DNA of 31,530 nucleotides from 40CM-4-68-19 sp036513415. Its GTDB lineage: Bacteria > Myxococcota > Myxococcia > Myxococcales > 40CM-4-68-19. The stretch lies in contig DATBZA010000141.1 of NCBI GenBank assembly GCA_036513415.1, forward strand, positions 1 through 31,530, written 5' to 3'. The translations under genes and the position numbers were made by a program. This document shows positions 15,070 through 23,419 of the stretch, one piece after another. Every line of letters starts with the position of its first letter. Positions within the stretch are counted from its first letter, which is position 1. The notes beneath the pieces were generated by a model. It did no database searches. It saw nothing but the letters and a program-made list of their open reading frames with translations, and was not told the DNA's origin.

Positions 15070-15813
15070 TCAGGTGTCTTCGGGATCCCGCTGCAGGACG
15101 CGGCCGAACCCGGCGAACAGCTCGGACATGAGGCGGGGGGTGCGAGGCGAGTCGTGCGCCGCCTTCCGGCGCAGGATCGCATTGATCTCGCGGCCCTGGG
15201 AGTCCCTCGTATCATGCGGCCGCATCAGGTTCATCGGCTCGCGCACAATGCCGTGATTGGTAGCGTGGATGATCAGCGCGGTCCCGTCCGGAAGCAGCTC
15301 TTCGACCAGCCCCATGTGCGTGAAGCGGTCGTTCACCTTGCCGTCACCGTTCCGGTCGTACGAATCGTGGAAGAACACAAGATCTCCCGGCGCGGGCACC
15401 TTGCGGCGATGCATCTGGCCATGGCGCTCGATCCAGCGGACCACCGCGCGCACGCCGTTGTCGGACGGATGCGCCTCGGAGAAGAGATCCACGCCGGCCC
15501 GGGTATAGAGGCCCCGGACGAAGCCGGAGCAGTCCGTGGGAAGCGGGCGGCCGTCCAGCTCCGGCCTGCTCTGGCCCAGGGACTCCCGTGCGGCGGCGAG
15601 CACCGCCTCCACCGCCGCGTCAGCCTTCGATCCCGCGGCGCCATCCGGGATCCGCCGTTCGGACGCGGCGACCGCTCCGCCGACCAACGGCACCGCACCG
15701 GAATCGCTCCGCAATGCGCGCGGCGTCGCGCACCCGATCGCGGCCGCAACCGAGACCGCGAGCGCGAAGCGCGCCCGATTGGCAAAGCGAGGCAGCGGTG
15801 CAGTGATCGTCAT
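15070..15813 (-). CDS. NlpC/P60-like cysteine peptidase, probable lipoprotein
   Basis: A 247-residue protein with an N-terminal hydrophobic stretch ending in AAIGC (Cys28), a plausible lipobox. The NlpC/P60-like catalytic motif is TDCSGFVRGLY (Cys95), with a likely catalytic His in FTHMGLVEEL (His166) and a third polar residue in IIHATNHG (His183). A PGDLVFFHDSYDRNGDGKVND segment before the His includes a possible Ca-binding loop. It is probably an envelope-anchored peptidoglycan endopeptidase or amidase. It converges on polX with a 12-base gap. Confidence 0.82.
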   Translation of the reverse strand: MTITAPLPRFANRARFALAVSVAAAIGCATPRALRSDSGAVPLVGGAVAASERRIPDGAAGSKADAAVEAVLAAARESLGQSRPELDGRPLPTDCSGFVRGLYTRAGVDLFSEAHPSDNGVRAVVRWIERHGQMHRRKVPAPGDLVFFHDSYDRNGDGKVNDRFTHMGLVEELLPDGTALIIHATNHGIVREPMNLMRPHDTRDSQGREINAILRRKAAHDSPRTPRLMSELFAGFGRVLQRDPEDT

Positions 15814-15954
15814 CGCGTTTCGCAGCGAGCAGCGAGCGAGTCGACTGTACGCGGCGATGGCCGCCTCCGGCGACGGGGGCGCGCGACCACCCGCGGCGGG
15901 TTCCGCGCGGGTTTCCCTGCTTCACCCTACAGCCGTGGTACATCGCTGCGGCCG

Positions 15955-17421
15955 ATGCGCGCGCCGCCCCGTCTCGCTCTGGTTGCCGCGGCGCTGCTCG
16001 CAGCCTCGGCGCGCGCCGGATCCAACCTTCCCGCCGACGATCCCGCGTGGGACCTGCTGCGCGACAGCATCGCCGAGGGCCGCATCGCGGATCCGCTCGG
16101 TGGAGTCCAGACGCTGGACCGCGATCGCCTGCCACCGCCGCTCCGCGGCCCGACACGGCCTGACGACGCCTGGGTCACGCCCCAGGAGCGCCTCACAGTG
16201 CGGCTTGCCGGCGCCGACGAGCACGATCGCCCCTACTCGCTCCCGCTGCGCTCCCGCGACCTGGCGGGATTCATCGGCCTCTCCTGCGAGTACCAGGAGG
16301 GACGGCCGTGCGGAGACGGCGCCGGCGCCGCGCTCGAGCTGGACTCCGCGGCAGGCTGGGGCGAGCTGCTCACGGCCGCGACCCGCCTCCGGGCCAGCGC
16401 GGGGACGGCGGACTTCGCCAACCAGCTTGTGCTCGACCGGGCCTATCTGAAGATCGAGTCCGGCCCCTTCCTGGCGGAGATCGGCCGCGACGTGATCGCG
16501 CTCGGTCCCTCCGTCCGGTCCGCGCTGATGGTGTCCCGGAACGCGGTCCCGCAGGACGGCCTCCGGCTGCAGCTCCATCCGGTGGCCTTCCCCTTCGCGC
16601 CGGACGTGCGCATCTCGCTCCTCTACTTCATCGACCGGCTCCGCCAGCCGCAGACCTTCCGCGGCACCCTGCTCGACTGCGCCCGTGCCCAGCTCGACTT
16701 CGGGCAGCGCGTGCAGCTGGGCGGATCGCGCATGCTGGAGCTCGGCGGCGAAGGCGCGCCCGACTACGGCGGCCTGGGCGGATTCATCCTCGAGCACTTC
16801 GGCCGCACGCGCGAAGGCGCCGGCACGGCGGAGAACAATCGGCTCTCCTTCGACCTGTCGGTCCGCGTTCCCGAGCTGAGTGGCGCGCGCGTCTACTACG
16901 AGATCGCCTTCGAGGACACGCGCCAGGCGTTTTTCAATTCCGTCCGATACGACGCCGACCACCTCCTCGGCCTCGAGGTGCGCGCCCTTCGGCTGGGCCC
17001 CTGGCGCCGCTTGTTGGTCGAGCTGGAGCACACCGGGTGGGTCTCCCAGGAGCACTGGCTGTTCACCAGCGGCATGACGAATGGGGGCCGCACGCTGGGC
17101 AGCGCCCTGGGCCCCGACGGGACTTCCTTGTGGGTGCGCGCCGACCTGGAATTCGGAGCGGTCCAGCTCTCTCCCTGGGCGGAATGGCTCCGCTTCGTGA
17201 GCGATCGGTACGGCAGCGATCAGGCGACCGGCGTGTTCGTGACGTCGGTCGGACCGATGGAGCACCGCCAGCGCCTCGGCGCCGACGCGCGATTGACGCT
17301 GGCGCGCTCCTGGTTCGTGACGGGCGGAGTCTTCGGCGAGCGGATCGCCAACGCCGATCTGGTGAACGGCTCCACCCGCTACAGCGCCGGCCTGCGCGCC
17401 GCTCTCGCCTGGACGCCCTGA
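15955..17421 (+). CDS. Wzi-like capsule-assembly outer-membrane protein
   Basis: A 488-residue exported protein with a signal peptide (MRAPPRLALVAAALLAASARA). The rest has many alternating amphipathic strands ending in a typical barrel-like C-terminus (RYSAGLRAALAWTP). Segments such as IGRDVIALGPSVRSALMVSRNA, GFILEHFGR, YYEIAFEDT and ELEHTGW fit the capsule assembly Wzi family (PF14052), which helps retain surface polysaccharide. No capsule genes lie nearby, so the partner polymer is unknown. The ATG at 15955 directly precedes the signal peptide; no strong ribosome binding site is visible. Its stop abuts the stop of the convergent E2 gene with no gap. Confidence 0.7.
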   Translation: MRAPPRLALVAAALLAASARAGSNLPADDPAWDLLRDSIAEGRIADPLGGVQTLDRDRLPPPLRGPTRPDDAWVTPQERLTVRLAGADEHDRPYSLPLRSRDLAGFIGLSCEYQEGRPCGDGAGAALELDSAAGWGELLTAATRLRASAGTADFANQLVLDRAYLKIESGPFLAEIGRDVIALGPSVRSALMVSRNAVPQDGLRLQLHPVAFPFAPDVRISLLYFIDRLRQPQTFRGTLLDCARAQLDFGQRVQLGGSRMLELGGEGAPDYGGLGGFILEHFGRTREGAGTAENNRLSFDLSVRVPELSGARVYYEIAFEDTRQAFFNSVRYDADHLLGLEVRALRLGPWRRLLVELEHTGWVSQEHWLFTSGMTNGGRTLGSALGPDGTSLWVRADLEFGAVQLSPWAEWLRFVSDRYGSDQATGVFVTSVGPMEHRQRLGADARLTLARSWFVTGGVFGERIANADLVNGSTRYSAGLRAALAWTP

Positions 17422-18816
17422 CTACAGCTCGAACTTCGCTTCCTCGATCAGCTCGCGCACGCGGTGCAAAAAGCCGTTGCCGGTCACGCCGTCGATCACG
17501 CGGTGATCGTACGAGAGCGTCAGGTACATCATCGGCCGGATGACGATGGCGTCCTCGCCGTCCCGCTCCCGCACCACCGCCCGCTTCACGATCTCGCCCA
17601 TCCGGAGGATCCCCACCTGCGGCTGGTTGATGATCGCCGCCCCGAACAGGTTGCCCTTGAGCCCCGGATTCGAGACCGTGAACGACCCGCCGGACAGCTC
17701 GTCCGCGGTCACCTTCCCGTTCCGGGCGCGCAAGGCCAGGTCGTCCATCGCGCGCGCAAGGCCGAGCACGCTGAGCTCGTTCGCCTTGCGGATCACCGGC
17801 GCCAGGAGCCCCTTCTCCGTCTCCACCGCGATGCCGAGGTTCACTTCCTTGCGCAGGATCAGCGACTCTTCCTGCACCACGGCGTTGAGGCGGGGAAACT
17901 CGCCCAGGGCCTGAACGGTGGCGCGGCAGAGACCCACCAGGAAGCTGGGCGCCTTTCCGCCGGTCTCCTTGGCCCGCTTCCACTCCCCGCGCAGCTTGGA
18001 GAGGTTGGTCATGTCCACTTCCGCCGTGCAGGGCACGTGCGGGCTGGTGGCCTTGCTGTAGACCATGTGCTCGGCGATGAGCCGGCGCCGGTGGTCGAAG
18101 GGAACCACCTGGTCCCCTTCCTTGGGCGTGTAGCGCGGCGGCTTGTACGCCCGCAGCGTCATGTGGATGGGCCCGGGAACCTGGTACCCCGGCCCGAAGC
18201 TCGGCGGCGGCGGCTGCGAGAACACCGGAGCGATGGGCGGCTGCGAATACGGCGGCGGCGGAGCAGTGGGCGCCTTCTGCCCCGGGAACGTGCTCAAGGG
18301 CGGCTGCATCTCGGACTGCTGCGAGCTGGTGGCGCCCTTCTCGAGGAAGCTGGTGACGTCCGCCTTCATCACCCGACCGCCCGCGCCCGAGCCGGGGACC
18401 TTGCTCAGATCGAGCCCGTGCTCCTGCGCGACGTTGCGGCCCACCGGGGTTGCGCGGACGCCGTTCGCATCGACCGCGGGCGCCGGCGCGGAGCTGGAGG
18501 ATGCCACTTGCGCCGGACCGGATGCGGTGGGCACCGCCGGCGTGGCACCGGCCTTCGGAGCGGACGTCGCGGATGCGCTCCCGGCCTCGTCCAGGCGCGC
18601 CAGCGGCCCGCCGACCGTGACCACCGCCCCCTCTTTCGCGAGCTGCTCGACGAGCACGCCTGTGGTCGGCGAGGGGATCTCGGTGTTGGCCTTGTCGGTG
18701 GCGATCTCCACCAGCGGCTCGTCGCGCTCGACCTTCTGGCCCGTCTTCGCGATCCAGCGGACCACCGTCCCTTCCATCACCGACTCGCCGAGCTGCGGCA
18801 TCACCACGGTCGTCAT
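17422..18816 (-). CDS. 2-oxoacid dehydrogenase E2 acyltransferase
   Basis: A 464-residue dihydrolipoyl acyltransferase. The N-terminal lipoyl domain has the modified Lys42 in EIATDKANTEIPSP. A Pro/Ala-rich linker leads to a peripheral subunit-binding domain (about 121-158: ATPVGRNVAQEHGLDLSKV, GSGAGGRVMKADV). After a second Pro-rich linker comes the catalytic core with the active-site DHRVIDG (His438, Asp442). It moves acyl groups from E1 to CoA in 2-oxoglutarate, branched-chain or pyruvate-type complexes. The exact complex cannot be told, because E1 and E3 are not in the window. It is divergent from the EIIC-like gene across 77 bases. Confidence 0.92.
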   Translation of the reverse strand: MTTVVMPQLGESVMEGTVVRWIAKTGQKVERDEPLVEIATDKANTEIPSPTTGVLVEQLAKEGAVVTVGGPLARLDEAGSASATSAPKAGATPAVPTASGPAQVASSSSAPAPAVDANGVRATPVGRNVAQEHGLDLSKVPGSGAGGRVMKADVTSFLEKGATSSQQSEMQPPLSTFPGQKAPTAPPPPYSQPPIAPVFSQPPPPSFGPGYQVPGPIHMTLRAYKPPRYTPKEGDQVVPFDHRRRLIAEHMVYSKATSPHVPCTAEVDMTNLSKLRGEWKRAKETGGKAPSFLVGLCRATVQALGEFPRLNAVVQEESLILRKEVNLGIAVETEKGLLAPVIRKANELSVLGLARAMDDLALRARNGKVTADELSGGSFTVSNPGLKGNLFGAAIINQPQVGILRMGEIVKRAVVRERDGEDAIVIRPMMYLTLSYDHRVIDGVTGNGFLHRVRELIEEAKFEL

Positions 18817-18893
18817 AAGTGGGCGCTCAGTTAACGCGCGGCTCCGAGCGTGTCAAACTGGCGCAAAGGCCTTCCGCACAGGAGAATGCACGC

Positions 18894-20105
18894 GTGCGGG
18901 AACGGCTCCACGCCCTCGGACACGCGCTGGGCAAGCAACCGCACTTGATGGCGGTGCGCGACGGCGTGGTGGGAAGCCTGCCGCTGATCCTGCTGGGCAG
19001 TCTTTTCCTCCTGCTCGCCCAGCCTCCCTGGCCCGCGCTGTCGCGCTTCCTGCCCTCGACGAAGACGCTGCTCGCGGGCTACCAGGCCTGCGCCGGGCTG
19101 GTGTCGATCTATGCCTGCGTCGCCACCGCATTGTCGCTGTCGAAGCGGCGGGAGACCGATCCAGTAGCCGGGGCTACTACGGCGCTCGCGGTCCTGCTGG
19201 TCGCGCAGTACCCGATGAACAAGATGCTGCCCATGGCCGGGCTGGGGGCCGCGGGGCTGTTCCCTGCGTTCGCGGCGGCGATCTTCGCCGTGGAGACGCT
19301 GCACGCGTTCGCCCGGCGGCAGTGGGGGATCAAGCTCAGCGGCGGCGCGCCCGACGTGGTGGTGCGCAGCTTCGCCGCCCTGCTCCCCAGCGTGACCTGC
19401 GTGGTGCTGGTCTGGTTCGTGGTGCACGTCCTGGGAATCGATCTGGCGAGCGGCATCACCGCCATCGTGCGCCCTCTGATCCACGGCGGCGATTCGCTGG
19501 CCGCGGTGGTGATCGTGGTCTTGATCGACAGCGCGTTGTGGCTGGTGGGCGTGCACGGGGTCTCGGTGCTCGCCGCGGTGCGCCCGCTCTGGCTCGCGGC
19601 GCTGGCGGAGAACATGGCGGCCGCCAGCGCGGGCCAGCCCCCGCCGCACGTGTTCACGCAGGAGTTCTTCATCTGGTTCGTCTGGCAGGGCGGTTCGGGG
19701 ACGACGCTCGCCTTCGCTTTGATGCTGCTGTTCGCGAAGAGCAAGCAGCTCCGCCTGGTGGGCAAGGCCGGGATCGTGCCGGCCATCTTCAACATCAACG
19801 AGCCGCTGCTGTTCGGCGCGCCGGTGGTGATGAACGGCAAGCTCGCCCCTCCCTTCGTCCTGGCGCCGACCGTGCTGGTCGTCCTCTCCTGGTGCGCGAT
19901 GCGCTTCGGGATCGTCCGCCCTCCCTATATCGAGGTGGTGTGGACGCTCCCGGCACCCATCGGCGCCTACCTGAGCAGCGGCGGCGACCCCAAGGCGCTG
20001 GTGCTGCAGATGGTCAACCTCGGAATCGCGCTCGTGATCTGGTGGCCTTTCGTGCGCCGCTACGACCGCGAGCTGCTCACGCAGGAATTGCCCCCTTCCA
20101 TCTGA
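18894..20105 (+). CDS. PTS EIIC-like sugar permease, lactose/cellobiose family
   Basis: A 403-residue polytopic membrane protein with about ten hydrophobic segments. It carries the EIIC signature IFNINEPLLFGAPVVMN and the WQGGSGTTLAFALML and DSALWLVGVHG segments of the lactose/cellobiose EIIC family. That family moves a sugar while EIIB phosphorylates it. No EIIA or EIIB domain is fused or adjacent, and no sugar-catabolic gene is near, so the energy coupling and substrate are unknown. I chose the GTG at 18894, with GGAG nine bases upstream, over an earlier in-frame GTG at 18819 whose extra residues lie in the divergent promoter region. Confidence 0.8.
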   Translation: MRERLHALGHALGKQPHLMAVRDGVVGSLPLILLGSLFLLLAQPPWPALSRFLPSTKTLLAGYQACAGLVSIYACVATALSLSKRRETDPVAGATTALAVLLVAQYPMNKMLPMAGLGAAGLFPAFAAAIFAVETLHAFARRQWGIKLSGGAPDVVVRSFAALLPSVTCVVLVWFVVHVLGIDLASGITAIVRPLIHGGDSLAAVVIVVLIDSALWLVGVHGVSVLAAVRPLWLAALAENMAAASAGQPPPHVFTQEFFIWFVWQGGSGTTLAFALMLLFAKSKQLRLVGKAGIVPAIFNINEPLLFGAPVVMNGKLAPPFVLAPTVLVVLSWCAMRFGIVRPPYIEVVWTLPAPIGAYLSSGGDPKALVLQMVNLGIALVIWWPFVRRYDRELLTQELPPSI

Positions 20106-20143
20106 TCGACCCGAACCCTCGGCCCCGTTAACGTCCCTCTCAG

Positions 20144-20788
20144 ATGGAGCATCCCCTTCCACCTCCGCCTCACCCGGTCCGCAAGCCCGGCTTCGTCGGC
20201 GCGCTGACTCACGCCTGGCATGGCCTGGTCTGGGCCACCGCGCACCAGCGGAACATGAAGATCCACGTCGTGGCTGCGACGCTGGTCGCTTGCGTGGGCA
20301 GCGCCATCCCGCTCGGGCTGCCGGAGAAGGTGACGCTGATCTTCTGCGTCCTGATGGTGTTCTTCGCGGAGATGGTGAACACGGCGCTCGAGGCGCTGGT
20401 CGATCTGCACATCGAGGAGTTCCATGACCTGGCGCGCGTGGTGAAGGACACCGCGGCCGCGGGCGTGCTGGTGCTGTCGATCGGCACGGCTGCCTTGTTC
20501 GCCTTCATCCTGGTCCAGGACTGGCCCGTGATCCAGGCGCACCCCCGGGAGGTCATGCGGCAGCTCGCGGTGGGCACCCCGCTGGCGGTGGCGGGAGCGC
20601 AGCTCACCGCCAAGTGGGCGCGAGCGAAGATGGTGGATGCGGCGATCCTCGCGGTGGCCCTCGTCCTCTGGATCGCCCTGGCCTCATGGACCACGAGCCC
20701 AATCTTCACGTCCATGATCGCTGGCCTGCTGGTGCTGCAGGCTGCAGCCGCATACGAGCTGCGCTGGCGCGCCAGCAGGGTCGCTTGA
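20144..20788 (+). CDS. dgkA: DgkA-type diacylglycerol/undecaprenol kinase with C-terminal extension
   Basis: A 214-residue inner-membrane protein. Residues about 17-130 match the small trimeric DgkA family, with ATAHQRNMKIHV, the catalytic helix FFAEMVNTALEALVDL and VVKDTAAAGVLVL. It phosphorylates a lipid alcohol with ATP, supporting lipid recycling in envelope synthesis. Standard DgkA is about 120 residues. Here about 80 more residues add two or more hydrophobic helices (ILAVALVLWIALA and SMIAGLLVLQAAAA). The ATG is 38 bases after the EIIC-like stop, so they may share a transcript. Lipid specificity is not readable from sequence. Confidence 0.88.
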   Translation: MEHPLPPPPHPVRKPGFVGALTHAWHGLVWATAHQRNMKIHVVAATLVACVGSAIPLGLPEKVTLIFCVLMVFFAEMVNTALEALVDLHIEEFHDLARVVKDTAAAGVLVLSIGTAALFAFILVQDWPVIQAHPREVMRQLAVGTPLAVAGAQLTAKWARAKMVDAAILAVALVLWIALASWTTSPIFTSMIAGLLVLQAAAAYELRWRASRVA

Positions 20789-20789
20789 C

Positions 20790-21767
20790 TCAGCCAGACT
20801 GCGATCGCCAGCCGTCGTAGGCGGAAGCCGTGCGCACGCAGCCCACCGTGCAGCCTTCGCTGCACGATTTGGCGGTGTGAAACTGCTGCCGGAGATCGTC
20901 GATCGAGTAGGCCTCGAGGTCGCGCTCGAAGTACGCCCGGGTCTGGCTGCACCAGGCGACCTTGCCGAGCTCATCCACGTAGAGATACCGGGAACCGGCG
21001 CGGCAGCGAAAGGGCGCGCTGCCGTGCTCGATCAGCTCCTCGCGATAGTCGGCGGCCTCGCGTCCGGCGCGCCCGAGGAGACGCTTGACCTGGCGATAAG
21101 CCGCGAGATCGTCCCTGGACAGCCTCAAGCGACCCGATCCGTCGTGCAACAGGATGATGCGCGGGGTCAGGCCGTGCTCGCGCGCGAAGTGGACGACCTC
21201 GAGCGCCTCCCGAGCCGGCGCGCTGCCGATGACGGCGCTCACCACTACCTGGAAGCGTGCTCCTCGGGCCAGATCGACGAGCTTGCCACGCAGCTTCTCG
21301 AGCACCTTCACGGTGGTCTCGTTGCGGTGCACGCCGTCGACGCTGATCTGGAGATCCGTCAGCCCCGCTTCGTTCAGGGACTCGATGAGGCTCGGGGTGA
21401 GGAGATACCCGTTGGTGATGAGCTGCCGGCGGCGGAACCCGAGCTCGCGCATCCGGGCCACGATGCGCGTGAGCTCCGGGTGGAGAGTCGGCTCGCCACC
21501 GGTCAGGCAGACCACCCACGTGCGCAGCTCGTGTAGCTTCTGAAGCCGGCGGTCGAGCGTCGCGAAGGGGATGGGCGGCGAGTGATCGTCGTACTCGTTG
21601 CAGTAGCCACAAGTCAGGTTGCAGCGCCGGGTGACCACGAGCTGGGCGAGGAATGGGCCAAACCGCAACCACTCGCCGATCGTGAGTCTCACCGAGGGCG
21701 CGGCAGGAGGGACGCTCTCCTTGGCCGGCACGATCATCTCGGGCAGTACGGGGAGAGGCAGGGTCAC
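20790..21767 (-). CDS. Radical SAM enzyme with SPASM/twitch-like C-terminus
   Basis: A 325-residue enzyme. Cys49-x3-Cys53-x2-Cys56 (CNLTCGYC) binds the SAM-cleaving 4Fe-4S cluster; CLTGGEPTLHPEL near 87-99 is the SAM-binding GGE motif. The C-terminal part has Cys255, Cys273, Cys302, Cys306 and Cys310, with CRAGSRYLYVDELGKVAWC shaped like a SPASM domain start, so an auxiliary Fe-S cluster is likely. SPASM proteins often modify peptides or proteins, but no precursor-like peptide is obvious adjacent to it. The GTG at 21767 is the longest start; an ATG 10 codons later is a possible alternative. The 3' end is one base from the dgkA stop, convergent. Confidence 0.85.
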   Translation of the reverse strand: MTLPLPVLPEMIVPAKESVPPAAPSVRLTIGEWLRFGPFLAQLVVTRRCNLTCGYCNEYDDHSPPIPFATLDRRLQKLHELRTWVVCLTGGEPTLHPELTRIVARMRELGFRRRQLITNGYLLTPSLIESLNEAGLTDLQISVDGVHRNETTVKVLEKLRGKLVDLARGARFQVVVSAVIGSAPAREALEVVHFAREHGLTPRIILLHDGSGRLRLSRDDLAAYRQVKRLLGRAGREAADYREELIEHGSAPFRCRAGSRYLYVDELGKVAWCSQTRAYFERDLEAYSIDDLRQQFHTAKSCSEGCTVGCVRTASAYDGWRSQSG

Positions 21768-22205
21768 TGGGTGGACGCACCCTACGCGCCTGATCGCGGA
21801 CGATCAAGCGAGAGCACCGCGAGGCAGCCCCCGGGCCCGCTCGCTGTGATGGGACCTTTGCAAACATTATGTCGACCTTCTTCTTGATCCAATGCAGAGC
21901 TCAGCAAAGGCCCTTAATCGCTAGCAATGTATCGGGCAAACGTACCGCCCTTGTCCAACCAGCTGTTTGAGTGCTATTTCGTTAATCGTGGATTCCGTTC
22001 GGCTTCGAAGAACATGCGACGCGTTCGATTGCCCGACGAAATGCGGGCTTCCCGCTTCGGTCCTGTTCTACGTAGGCCGGGAAATCATCGTGCCGCGCTG
22101 CTCTCTGCACGCCGAGGACTTCCGAATCGCACTGCGGGACATCCTGCGCCCTCCTTCCTGGAGGGAGAGGCGCATGCAGCGTCCGCACCGTAAGGCCTGA
22201 CCAAT
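21768..22205. other. Intergenic region with one small candidate ORF
   Basis: About 440 bases between the radical SAM gene's start and the end of the PAS regulator gene. The 21850-21990 part is visibly AT-richer than its surroundings. A small Cys-rich reading frame on the plus strand (see 21967-22200) is the only gene-like content. TTGATCCAA at 21894-21902 partly resembles half of the palindrome upstream of the GntR gene. Confidence 0.45.
21967..22200 (+). CDS. Small Cys-rich hypothetical protein
   Basis: A 77-codon frame from GTG (a second GTG 7 codons later is also possible). Its middle reads RRTCDAFDCPTKCGLPASV and VGREIIVPRCSLHAEDFRI: three close Cys residues plus a later Cys-x-x-His, suggesting a possible metal site. 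The C-terminus is basic. No family is recognised and no clear ribosome binding site exists. It stops five bases before the end of the convergent PAS-HTH gene. It could be a genuine short gene or a chance frame. Confidence 0.35.
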   Translation: MSAISLIVDSVRLRRTCDAFDCPTKCGLPASVLFYVGREIIVPRCSLHAEDFRIALRDILRPPSWRERRMQRPHRKA

Positions 22206-23387
22206 TCAGGCGCGGCGCAGCGCCGATCCCAATTCGCGCATCGAGCGAAACCGGACGACGCCGCGCGGGACCCGAAGCCGATCGCTGGACCACACGCACA
22301 CGGTGGCGTGAGGGCGCGCGCTCGCGATCGCGCCCGCCACCGCGAGCACGCCTGCCTGGGTCGCCAGCGGCCCGCTCCCGATCAAAAGAACCAGCAGGCG
22401 GGCGCGGATACGGTCTGCCAGCTCGATGAGTTGAGCAGGCTCCAGGGGGCCGGCAGGGCGAAGGATCTCGTGGCCCTGAGCCTGCAGCGTGCACGCGATC
22501 AGCTCCGCATCAGGATGGCTCGGCTGGCCGACCTCGACGAACACGGCCGGAAAACCGACGCGCTGGCGCTGTGGCACCATGAACGGCAACCGGGACAACA
22601 AATCAGCGATGAAGGGGGCCGGGCTCGCGCCGGCCGCCGGCCTCACGCACTCATCCAGCAGCGCGTCGATCGAGATCCCCTTCATCAGCTGCTCCAGCAG
22701 ATACGCGAGACAGCTGCTCATGTCCTCGGCCGCCGCCGAGGACTCGAAATCGATGTGCGACCTCGACCCCTTCCGGAGATACTCGATCAGGTCCTCCGGC
22801 GCGATTCGCCGGCTGTTCTTCCTCGTCGACCGCAGCCATTTCAGGCTGCCCGACTGGGCAATCCGCTTCAGGGTGGCCTCTGCGAGGCCGAGCACGTGCG
22901 CGACCTGGCGGATCGAAAATGATGTGCCCGCGCCGGATGACGAGGCATCCTCCGGTTTGAGTGGTTGGCGTTGCAGATCGGCCGATACGTCCTCGCAGAC
23001 GCCGACCATGCGGATCGGCTTGCCGCGCCGGTCGCGAAATACGCGGCCGCTGGATCGGATCCAATGGATGCTTCCATCCGGGTGATCGACGCGGAATACC
23101 AATGCCGTGCGCGTTCTCATCTGCTTCGAGCGCGAGAGCCATTCCTCGACGCCAGGCCGATCCGCGGGATGCACTTGCCGCATGAAGAGGTCATGCGAGC
23201 CCTCGACGGTGCCGGGGTTGAGGCCGAAGAGCTGGTAGGTCTGGGGCGTCGCATCGACCTGCCCGGAAGCGATGTCCAAGCTCCAGGTGCCGAGCTCGAG
23301 CGCATCCACGGCGAGATGGACGCGATCCGGCACGTCGTTCTCGGCCTGCGGGGAAACACTTTCGCCGTTGTATCCTTCGTCGCGCAT
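22206..23387 (-). CDS. PAS-HTH-B12-binding-like one-component regulator
   Basis: A 393-residue protein with a mixed architecture. Residues 24-138 are a PAS_3-type sensor (LELGTWSLDIASG, HPADRPGVEEW, DGSIHWIRSSGRVFRD, MVGVCEDVSA). Residues 156-207 look like an excisionase/MerR-like helix-turn-helix (FSIRQVAHVLGLAEATLKRI, RRIAPEDLIEYL). A helical segment (about 218-270) and a Rossmann-like domain (about 278-372) follow, laid out like the B12-binding part of CarH-type regulators, with His291 in VGQPSHPDAELIA near the expected cobalt-ligand position. The canonical Glu/Asp-x-His-x-x-Gly motif is not intact. It has no kinase domain, so it probably senses a ligand or light and binds DNA directly. 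Confidence 0.65.
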   Translation of the reverse strand: MRDEGYNGESVSPQAENDVPDRVHLAVDALELGTWSLDIASGQVDATPQTYQLFGLNPGTVEGSHDLFMRQVHPADRPGVEEWLSRSKQMRTRTALVFRVDHPDGSIHWIRSSGRVFRDRRGKPIRMVGVCEDVSADLQRQPLKPEDASSSGAGTSFSIRQVAHVLGLAEATLKRIAQSGSLKWLRSTRKNSRRIAPEDLIEYLRKGSRSHIDFESSAAAEDMSSCLAYLLEQLMKGISIDALLDECVRPAAGASPAPFIADLLSRLPFMVPQRQRVGFPAVFVEVGQPSHPDAELIACTLQAQGHEILRPAGPLEPAQLIELADRIRARLLVLLIGSGPLATQAGVLAVAGAIASARPHATVCVWSSDRLRVPRGVVRFRSMRELGSALRRA

Positions 23388-23419
23388 GGAGCAATCACCC
23401 TCTCAGATGAGCTTTCCGT

